From Caldifarciminota bacterium (GTDB taxonomy: Bacteria > Hydrothermota > Hydrothermia > S141-80), in NCBI GenBank assembly GCA_027053375.1, contig JALUJC010000065.1, positions 1 through 5,055 on the forward strand: a stretch of 5,055 bases of DNA, in the 5' to 3' direction. This document shows, piece by piece, positions 1-4,747 of this stretch. Under the pieces are notes generated by a model. That model did no database searches and was not told the DNA's origin. It worked only from the letters and a program-made list of their open reading frames with translations. Numbering within the stretch: the stretch's first letter is position 1; each line of letters starts with the position of its first letter. The position numbers and the translations under genes are program-made.

Positions 1-290
1 CCCGCTGGCTGGATCGGGTGGACGTGATCGTGACCAACCCACCTTATGGACTCCGCGTGGCGGACCCGCGGGAAACCGAACGGGTCTATGATGCCCTGCT
101 GGAACAGGCCGTGCGGGTGCTCACCCCGGAGGGGCGTCTGGGCATGTTCACCCCACGGGACGATCTGGTTGATCGGTTCTCCAGGAAGCACGGGTTTCGT
201 GTGGTTCATCAACGCGGGGTGTACCACGGAAAACTCCCCGTACGTATCTATATCCTGTCTCCTGACGCAACCCCTCATGCGGATCCCTGA
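1..290 (+). CDS. THUMP/UPF0020-type RNA guanine-N2 methyltransferase, C-terminal fragment
   Basis: This is the last 95 or so codons of a gene that begins left of the window; the reading frame is open from base 3 to the TGA at 288-290. The fragment starts inside the class I S-adenosylmethionine-dependent methyltransferase domain. A D-V-I-V-T-N-P-P-Y-G-L-R block carries motif IV (N/D-P-P-Y), which in this superfamily holds the target amino group of a guanine. After it come an amphipathic helix, the V-L-T-P-E-G-R-L-G-M-F-T strand and a closing G-x-Y-H-G-K-L-P-V-R-I-Y-I-L strand typical of the fold. Known relatives (Trm14/TrmN, archaeal TrmG10, RlmL) make N2-methylguanosine in tRNA or 23S rRNA using an N-terminal THUMP domain, which would lie outside the window. 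NPPYG followed by LR rather than ER favours a tRNA-type enzyme over RlmL, but the substrate is an inference. Its 3' end overlaps the convergent pstA end by 16 bases. Confidence 0.82.
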   Translation, partial: RWLDRVDVIVTNPPYGLRVADPRETERVYDALLEQAVRVLTPEGRLGMFTPRDDLVDRFSRKHGFRVVHQRGVYHGKLPVRIYILSPDATPHADP

Positions 291-1159
291 GGACGCCGGA
301 AGGATGCCATCCACCACCGGGCCAGCAGGAAGAGGAGAAGGGTCCCACCCACCAGCACCAGGGCAGCCGCCCAGGCCTGGGCGTGCCATTCCGGATAGGG
401 GCCCATGGCGTACTGGAAGATGGTCACCGTCAGGGTGGCCATGGGTTTCAGCGGGTTCAGGACCGTGTAGGGGCTGTTGAAGGAGGTAAATAGCAACGGT
501 GCGGTCTCCCCGGAGATGCGCGCGATGGCCAGAATCACGCCGGTCATGATGCCCTTACGTGCTGCCGGAAGAGAGATGTCCCGGATCACCTGCCACTGTC
601 GTGCGCCCAGCGCGTAAGCGGCCTCCCGCAGAGGATCGGGCACCATCCGCAGCATCTCCTCGGTGGTAATGGCCACAATGGGGAGCATCAGGATCGCCAG
701 AGAAAGCGATCCGGCCACGCCCATAAAATGACCGAGCGGTTTCACCATCCATGCATACACCACGGTGCCGATCACGATGGAGGGTGAACTGACCATCACA
801 TCAAGAATGGCACGAATCCACCGCCCTTCTCTGCGGTATTTACCGTATTCTGCGAGGTAGATTCCGGCACCGATTCCCAGAGGTACCCCCACAAGCACAG
901 CCAGGGTGGTGATGATCAATTGTCCCAGAAAGGCGTGGCGCAAGCCGCCTCCCGGCATACCGGGGGGGAGGGGATCCCGGAGAAAGAGTGCAGGGGTAAT
1001 GTGCCGGATGCCCTGCAAAGACACGTCTGTGAGAATCCAGGCGAGCCATCCCAGTCCATAGAGTCCGGTCAGGGCGGTGAGGCCCAGCATCAGCACATTC
1101 TTGATTTTCCTGCGTCGGAGGAACTGCTGTCTTCTCTGATGGAGCGGGATCCGGGTCAT
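275..1159 (-). CDS. pstA: Phosphate ABC transporter permease PstA
   Basis: One of the two inner-membrane channel subunits of the high-affinity phosphate importer PstSCAB. The 294-residue protein is of normal family length. A basic N-terminus (residues 1-20, many Arg/Lys) leads into a first membrane segment at about 22-43. Further hydrophobic segments lie at about 78-103, 118-138, 147-166, 203-222 and 262-281. The cytoplasmic EAA loop that docks on the ATPase is clear at about 179-198 (E-A-A-Y-A-L-G-A then I-S-L-P), followed by the family's A-R-I-S-G-E-T-A-P-L stretch. I chose the ATG at 1159-1157 because it overlaps the pstC TGA as ATGA and has GGAGG seven bases upstream; an upstream in-frame start at 1240 would lie deep inside pstC and adds a non-homologous tail. 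It is the last gene of the operon. No pstB follows, because its stop runs into the convergent methyltransferase gene. Confidence 0.95.
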   Translation of the reverse strand: MTRIPLHQRRQQFLRRRKIKNVLMLGLTALTGLYGLGWLAWILTDVSLQGIRHITPALFLRDPLPPGMPGGGLRHAFLGQLIITTLAVLVGVPLGIGAGIYLAEYGKYRREGRWIRAILDVMVSSPSIVIGTVVYAWMVKPLGHFMGVAGSLSLAILMLPIVAITTEEMLRMVPDPLREAAYALGARQWQVIRDISLPAARKGIMTGVILAIARISGETAPLLFTSFNSPYTVLNPLKPMATLTVTIFQYAMGPYPEWHAQAWAAALVLVGGTLLLFLLARWWMASFRRPQGSA

Positions 1160-2115
1160 GATCGTGCCTCCCCCAGGGTACGGTGCAGCCAGAGGCGTGC
1201 ACCCAGCAACAGCAGGAAGGAGATCAGCATCAGGAGCCATGCCAGGGCAAAGAGAGAGGAGAGATAGAGGTCGCTGTGGGCTTCGGTGAATTCATTGGCC
1301 AGGGCCACGGTGATGGTGGTCAGGGGATCCAGCAGGCTGGTGGGAATACGGTGGACGTTTCCTGTGAGGAAAGCGACCGCCATGGTTTCCCCAATCGCAC
1401 GCCCCACGCCCAGAATGGCCCCGCCCAGAATCCCTGGAAGGGCATAGGGGATTATCACGCCGGTGATCACCTCCCAGCGAGTGGCGCCCAGGGCATACCC
1501 CGCTTCTTTGAGCAGGGGTGGGGTCATCTGGAAGGCGTCTTTGATCACAGCGCTCATGAAAGGGAGAATCATGATGGACAGGATCAGGCTGGCTGTCAGC
1601 GCATCCACCCCCAGGGGAACCCCGGCAACAAGCCCTTTCAGAAGAGGGATCTTCCCCAGGGTTGCCTGAAGGGCAGGCTCCACGGTGGCGGCAAGCAGAG
1701 GCGCCACAACAAAGAACCCCCACATACCGTAGATGATGCTGGGGATGGCCCCCAGGAGCTCCACGGCGGTTTCAAGGAAAGGTCGGAGCCTGCGGGGGGC
1801 AAGTTCGGTCAGAAAGATGGCCATCCCCAGGCTCACAGGAAGCGCCAGGAGGGTGGCCAGCAGGGTTACCAGAAGGGAACCGGTCAGCGCCGGCAGGGCG
1901 CCGAACACGCCGGAAGCGGGGTCCCAGGTGTGTCCACGCAGAAATCCCCAGAAGCCAAAGCGGTGAAAAGCAGGCAGGGATTCCCGGGTCAGCACAAGAA
2001 AGATCAGGATGGGAACAGCCAGGCCCACCAGCCAGGCTGTTCCCCGAAGCGTGAGGTGGACCCAGAGGTCGGCCCATGGCGTACTGCTACGGCGTCCCCT
2101 GGTTCGTACGTTCAC
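1156..2115 (-). CDS. pstC: Phosphate ABC transporter permease PstC
   Basis: Second channel subunit of the PstSCAB phosphate importer, expected in the inner membrane as a heterodimer with PstA. The 319 residues match the usual PstC length. A hydrophobic segment at about 27-43 is followed by a periplasmic loop (about 44-75, W-G-F-L-R-G-H-T-W-D-P) typical of PstC. Further membrane segments lie at about 79-103, 117-143, 168-190, 222-242 and 284-306. The EAA loop is at about 204-223 (K-E-A-G-Y-A-L-G-A-T-R-W-E-V then I-I-P), followed by G-R-A-I-G-E-T-M-A-V-A, the PstC signature. The start is a GTG at 2115-2113 overlapping the pstS TGA as GTGA; no other plausible start precedes the first membrane segment. 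The Shine-Dalgarno is weak (AGGG at 2128-2125, nine bases upstream), so translation is probably coupled to pstS. The stop overlaps the pstA start as ATGA. Confidence 0.95.
   Translation of the reverse strand: MNVRTRGRRSSTPWADLWVHLTLRGTAWLVGLAVPILIFLVLTRESLPAFHRFGFWGFLRGHTWDPASGVFGALPALTGSLLVTLLATLLALPVSLGMAIFLTELAPRRLRPFLETAVELLGAIPSIIYGMWGFFVVAPLLAATVEPALQATLGKIPLLKGLVAGVPLGVDALTASLILSIMILPFMSAVIKDAFQMTPPLLKEAGYALGATRWEVITGVIIPYALPGILGGAILGVGRAIGETMAVAFLTGNVHRIPTSLLDPLTTITVALANEFTEAHSDLYLSSLFALAWLLMLISFLLLLGARLWLHRTLGEARS
1167..1174 (-). promoter_or_regulatory. Ribosome binding site of pstA
   Basis: GGGGGAGG read leftward inside the last codons of pstC, with GGAGG seven bases before the ATG at 1159. 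It supports the ATGA-overlapping start and allows independent initiation in addition to coupling with pstC. Confidence 0.8.
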
Positions 2116-3104
2116 GGTAGCCAGCCCTGGGCTTTCCAGTAGTTCCGGATTTTCGATTTGACGTTTTCGGGAAGCGGGACGTAGTCCAGAGAAATGGCCA
2201 GGGAGTCGCCATGATCAAAGGCCCAGTTAAAAAAGCGTACCACCTTCTGGTTTCGTTCCGACGGGTTGTCCCTGGCAAGCAAAATAAACGTGGCGCCTGT
2301 GATGGGATAGGCATCTTTTCCCGGTTGCCAGGTCAGGACCTGATAAAAATCCTGATCGGCATCCCAGCGAGCATGTGCGGCGGCAGCCTGAAAACTTTCC
2401 GGGGATGGAGATACAAAAGCGCCCTCCCGGTTTTCCACGGCGGCCACCCTCAGCTGATTCTGCCGGGCATAGGCGTATTCCACATACCCGATGGACCCGC
2501 GCAGCCGTTTGAGGTAATTCGCCACGCCCTCGTTGCCTTTCGCACCAATCCCGGTGGGCCAGTTGACCGCTTTCCCATAACCCACTTTCTCCTTCCATAC
2601 CGGACAGGCGCGCGAAAGGTAATGGGTGAAGATCCAGGTGGTCCCGGAGCCGTCTGAACGATGCACCACGGTGATTTTCTGATCCGGCAGGGAGAGACCG
2701 GGGTTGGACTTCTGAAGCACGAGATCATTCCATCGGGTAATGGTGCCAAGAAAGATGCCACAGATGGCCTCACTGCTCAGCCGGAGGTTGTTCAGGGGAA
2801 GGTTAAACGCCACCACCACACCGCCCACCACGGTGGGGAATTGCGCCAGATGGGTTTTTTGGGTCTCTTCTGGTGTCAGCGGTGCATCCGAAGCCCCAAA
2901 ATCCACGGTTCGATTCATGATCTGACGAATGCCGCCACCCGATCCAATGGACTGATAGTTGATCCGGATCCCCGTGGCTTTCTCATAGGCGTAAGCCCAT
3001 CGGGCATACAGCGGGTACGGAAAGGTTGCCCCTGCGCCGGTCAGGGTCACCGCATGCAGGGGAAGGGACCCCCCAAGAAGCAGGACAAGCAGCAGCCTTT
3101 TCAT
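2112..3104 (-). CDS. pstS: Periplasmic phosphate-binding protein PstS
   Basis: Substrate-binding protein that captures inorganic phosphate in the periplasm and hands it to PstC/PstA. From the chosen ATG (3104-3102) it has 330 residues: a short signal peptide (K2-R3, a Leu/Val-rich core, probable cleavage after L-H-A at 18), then T-G-A-G-A-T-F-P. Comparison with remembered E. coli PstS shows the phosphate ligands conserved with a constant offset of 17: T27, F28, S55 (I-G-S-G-G-G) and D73 (D-F-G-A-S-D). Further on, R149, D151, S153, G154 and T155 lie in H-R-S-D-G-S-G-T-T. G-S-I-G-Y-V-E-Y-A-Y-A and the late P-I-T-G-A-T-F-I-L-L also match. No lipobox cysteine is present, as expected for a soluble Gram-negative PstS. 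A longer in-frame extension up to 3335 is rejected: it runs across the promoter region and into cpaB, whereas GGAGG sits five bases before this ATG. First gene of the operon. Confidence 0.97.
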   Translation of the reverse strand: MKRLLLVLLLGGSLPLHAVTLTGAGATFPYPLYARWAYAYEKATGIRINYQSIGSGGGIRQIMNRTVDFGASDAPLTPEETQKTHLAQFPTVVGGVVVAFNLPLNNLRLSSEAICGIFLGTITRWNDLVLQKSNPGLSLPDQKITVVHRSDGSGTTWIFTHYLSRACPVWKEKVGYGKAVNWPTGIGAKGNEGVANYLKRLRGSIGYVEYAYARQNQLRVAAVENREGAFVSPSPESFQAAAAHARWDADQDFYQVLTWQPGKDAYPITGATFILLARDNPSERNQKVVRFFNWAFDHGDSLAISLDYVPLPENVKSKIRNYWKAQGWLP

Positions 3105-3108
3105 TCCA

Positions 3109-3114
3109 CCCTCC
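3109..3114 (-). promoter_or_regulatory. Ribosome binding site of pstS
   Basis: GGAGGG read leftward, with GGAGG five bases before the ATG at 3104. It decides the pstS start in favour of the signal-peptide methionine over longer in-frame options. Confidence 0.85.
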
Positions 3115-3137
3115 AGGGTTTGTATGGGTTCGCACAT

Positions 3138-3143
3138 AGGATA
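3138..3143 (-). promoter_or_regulatory. Candidate -10 element of the pstS promoter
   Basis: TATCCT read leftward, four of six matches to TATAAT, nine bases downstream of the candidate phosphate box and about 34 bases before the pstS start codon. That would leave a leader of roughly 25 bases that includes the GGAGG ribosome site. There is no recognisable -35 at 16-18 bases. Confidence 0.3.
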
Positions 3144-3152
3144 GGGCAGGAT

Positions 3153-3169
3153 TGTTAAGAAGTGGTAAA
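3153..3169 (-). promoter_or_regulatory. Candidate PhoB/PhoP box upstream of pstS
   Basis: Read leftward, TTTACC (3169-3164) and TTAACA (3158-3153) form two T-rich repeats whose starts are 11 bases apart. This is the helical spacing used by phosphate-regulon response regulators, and TTAACA is the half-site described for PhoP of Bacillus. The repeats end nine bases before a -10-like TATCCT (3143-3138), close to the box-to--10 distance seen in E. coli pho promoters, and no good -35 exists, as expected for an activator-dependent promoter. Only two half-sites are visible and neither is a strong match to the E. coli CTGTCA form, so this is an inference supported mainly by position in front of pstS. 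Confidence 0.4.
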
Positions 3170-3179
3170 CGGGCAGGGG

Positions 3180-3208
3180 TTGACAGATTCTGCGTTCCGG
3201 GGTATATA
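3180..3208 (+). promoter_or_regulatory. Sigma70-type promoter for the cpaB-like gene
   Basis: A perfect -35 hexamer TTGACA (3180-3185) is followed, at the optimal 17-base spacing, by a -10 candidate TATATA (3203-3208, four of six matches to TATAAT). The AT-rich run continues to 3210, so the true -10 may be shifted by two bases. Transcription would begin near 3214-3216, leaving a leader of only about 17-19 bases before the start codon, filled mainly by the Shine-Dalgarno. The -10 lies inside a 12-base perfect palindrome (3201-3212). Confidence 0.65.
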
Positions 3209-3220
3209 TACCTTGAAGGA

Positions 3221-3228
3221 AAGGAGGT
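3221..3228 (+). promoter_or_regulatory. Ribosome binding site of the cpaB-like gene
   Basis: AAGGAGGT is a full-length match to the anti-Shine-Dalgarno sequence, four bases before the ATG at 3233. It is the strongest ribosome site in the window and fixes the start over an in-frame ATG at 3152, which lies upstream of the promoter. Confidence 0.9.
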
Positions 3229-3232
3229 CTCC

Positions 3233-4240
3233 ATGAACCGGCAGATCGTGTTCCTTGCAGCCATTGCGATGTCTGTGATTTCCGCGCTCCTGATCTTTTC
3301 GTACATTCAGGATGTGCGGCGGAGGACACTGGCACAGTATGAAACCGTGGAAGTGGTGGTGGCCGCCCAGGATATTCCCGCGCGAACCATTATCCGGCAG
3401 GGACAGGTTCGAACCGAACTGGTTCCCCGCCAGTTTGTCCAGCCGGGTGCCTTCACCAAGGTGGAGGATGTGGTCAACAAGGTCTCTTTGGTTCCCCTGA
3501 AGGCCGGTTCTCAGATGATTCAGGATGTGGTGCTGGATCTTTCGCAGCTGCGCGGGTTGTCCTCCATTCTGGAGACCGGACTGCGCGCCATCACCCTTCG
3601 AATTGACGAGGTGCGCGGGGTCGGGGGGCACATCGTACCCGGGGATTATGTGGACATCTATGCCATTCTACCCCCAAGCTTTGGGTCGGATCCCATCAAT
3701 GGGTATATTTCTATCCCGTTTCAGCATCTTCAGGTAATCGCGGTGGGTTCCCGTCTTGCCCTGCCCACAGAGCAGGAGGTTCGCAGCGGCCGGGGCATGC
3801 CGCAGCAGCTGCCCGGGGGTGGGTTTGGAACGGTCACCCTGAAAGTGGACCCCGAACTGGCCGAAGATCTCATTGCCCTGAACCAGGTGGCGTATACCGT
3901 TCTGGCCCTTCGCCCGGTGGGAGACCTGGAAGAAGTGGATCTCAAGCCGGTACGAATCAAAGATATCATTCGGAAGTACAAGCCGAAAGTTCGCTGGACG
4001 CCTCCCAAAAAGCACACCGTGGAACTGCTCACGGATGAGGACCGCCGGGTTTATGAAATCAAGGGCAAAAATGTGGTGTTGAAGAGTAAAAAGTCCCTGG
4101 GTTCCGGTGGATCCCTTCAAATCCCGGGAGGCGGAGGAAGCCAGCCCCCGGTTCCGGCCGGTCTTCCTTCCATGATCCCCACCCTGCCTCCTTTGCCTAA
4201 CATGAATGCTACGGGATTGGGGGCCGGATCCGGGTTCTGA
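3233..4240 (+). CDS. cpaB: CpaB/RcpC-like Flp pilus assembly protein
   Basis: CpaB (RcpC) is an inner-membrane-anchored periplasmic protein that works with the outer-membrane secretin of Flp/Tad pilus machines. The 335-residue product has the family layout. An N-terminal membrane anchor at about 5-24 is followed by a SAF domain at about 39-100 (V-V-V-A-A-Q-D-I-P-A-R-T-I-I at its start, V-P-L-K-A-G-S-Q-M near its end). The RcpC domain spans about 108-230, with L-R-A-I-T-L-R-I-D-E-V, G-H-I-V-P-G-D-Y-V-D-I and the late V-T-L-K-V-D-P-E-L-A-E-D-L. After a basic linker (about 243-260) comes a short strand-like segment H-T-V-E-L-L-T-D-E-D-R-R-V-Y-E-I. A Gly/Pro-rich tail from about 289 to the end looks disordered. 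The start is fixed by the adjacent Shine-Dalgarno. No secretin, ATPase, prepilin or TadE gene is next to it; the next gene converges 12 bases away. The family is secure, but the role in an actual pilus is inferred. Confidence 0.88.
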   Translation: MNRQIVFLAAIAMSVISALLIFSYIQDVRRRTLAQYETVEVVVAAQDIPARTIIRQGQVRTELVPRQFVQPGAFTKVEDVVNKVSLVPLKAGSQMIQDVVLDLSQLRGLSSILETGLRAITLRIDEVRGVGGHIVPGDYVDIYAILPPSFGSDPINGYISIPFQHLQVIAVGSRLALPTEQEVRSGRGMPQQLPGGGFGTVTLKVDPELAEDLIALNQVAYTVLALRPVGDLEEVDLKPVRIKDIIRKYKPKVRWTPPKKHTVELLTDEDRRVYEIKGKNVVLKSKKSLGSGGSLQIPGGGGSQPPVPAGLPSMIPTLPPLPNMNATGLGAGSGF

Positions 4241-4252
4241 CCAGAACAGATC

Positions 4253-4747
4253 TTACCGTGGAAGAATCATGACCCTGCGGACGACACCCGCGGGGTCGAG
4301 ATAGAAAAGTGTCGGCGCTTTGCGGACACCCAGCTGGCGAGACATCCAGCGGAATCGATCATATCCCACCCAGAAGGTGCTGTCCTTCCGAAGGGCTTCT
4401 GTGCGGTAAGCCTCGGGGAGGGCGATCCCCGGTGACAGCAGGGCCACATGGAGCACGGGGCGGTGATCCACTTTCAGCAGTCGGAGGCTGTCCAGGAGCC
4501 CCTCCACACGTTGGGGTTGCGCAAAGAGGGGTTCCGGAAGCGCCAGAAGAAGGGTCCAGTGCTGGCCATCCGGGAGAATCATCACCGTGTCGCCGGAGAG
4601 CGCCACGGCCGGAATCGGGAGAAGTGGCTGTTCCCGGTTGATCGCCTGAACCATCCGGGAACGAATGCCCATCTGGACCACCCCCAGGGTATACGCGATC
4701 AGGATCACCCCGGCCAGAAGACGCTGGAACACCTTCATGCGAACCAT
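4253..4747 (-). CDS. Membrane-anchored thioredoxin-fold-like protein lacking cysteines
   Basis: A 164-residue protein I cannot assign to a named family. A basic start (R3, K5, R9) and a hydrophobic stretch at about 10-28 suggest a single N-terminal anchor with the rest outside the inner membrane. Residues about 50-164 read like a redoxin/TlpA-type domain: a D-G-x-x-W strand, a central L-H-V-A-L-L-S strand, and W-M-S-R-Q-L-G-V-R-K-A-P-T-L-F-Y-L-D-P-A-G-V-V-R. The last stretch matches the conserved end of such domains, with P145 at the cis-proline position. There is no cysteine at all, so it cannot act as a dithiol oxidoreductase; where W-C-x-x-C is expected the sequence has L-P-E-P-L-F. The ATG at 4747 has GGAGG nine bases upstream; an ATG at 4738 would give an ATGA overlap with the upstream gene but sits 18 bases from that site. 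It follows the upstream membrane-protein gene with 13 bases of overlap. The fold call is an inference. Confidence 0.75.
   Translation of the reverse strand: MVRMKVFQRLLAGVILIAYTLGVVQMGIRSRMVQAINREQPLLPIPAVALSGDTVMILPDGQHWTLLLALPEPLFAQPQRVEGLLDSLRLLKVDHRPVLHVALLSPGIALPEAYRTEALRKDSTFWVGYDRFRWMSRQLGVRKAPTLFYLDPAGVVRRVMILPR

Larger units (their letters stand above)
3105..3232. promoter_or_regulatory. Divergent pstS / cpaB control region
   Basis: The only real intergenic stretch in the window, 128 bases between the start codons of pstS (leftward) and the cpaB-like gene (rightward). It contains a sigma70-type promoter facing right, a candidate phosphate-regulon box plus -10 element facing left, and a Shine-Dalgarno for each gene. 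Two copies of GGGCAGG (3144-3150 and 3171-3177) flank the candidate box. All regulatory readings here come from pattern matching only. Confidence 0.8.

Noticed and set aside
46..480. + strand open frame overlapping the methyltransferase and pstA
   Set aside because: Arg/Pro/Gly-rich out-of-frame product with no recognisable pattern; it conflicts with two well-supported genes.
1160..1240. 27-codon N-terminal extension of pstA
   Set aside because: It would lie inside pstC and contains no PstA-like sequence. The ATGA-overlapping start has a good ribosome site.
1183..2142. Long open frame on the + strand (319 codons) opposite pstC
   Set aside because: Its product is a Gln/Gly/His-rich sequence with no hydrophobic core, the usual mirror of a membrane-protein gene in GC-rich DNA. 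The - strand frame is clearly PstC.
3152..3232. 27-codon N-terminal extension of the cpaB-like gene
   Set aside because: The upstream ATG lies before the promoter -35. The ATG at 3233 has a full Shine-Dalgarno and begins the membrane anchor.
3105..3335. 77-codon N-terminal extension of pstS up to 3335
   Set aside because: It would cross the whole control region and the start of cpaB, and it precedes an obvious signal peptide with its own GGAGG site.
4234..4247. Possible intrinsic terminator after cpaB
   Set aside because: Only a 5-base stem that includes the stop codon, with no U-tract; too weak to annotate.
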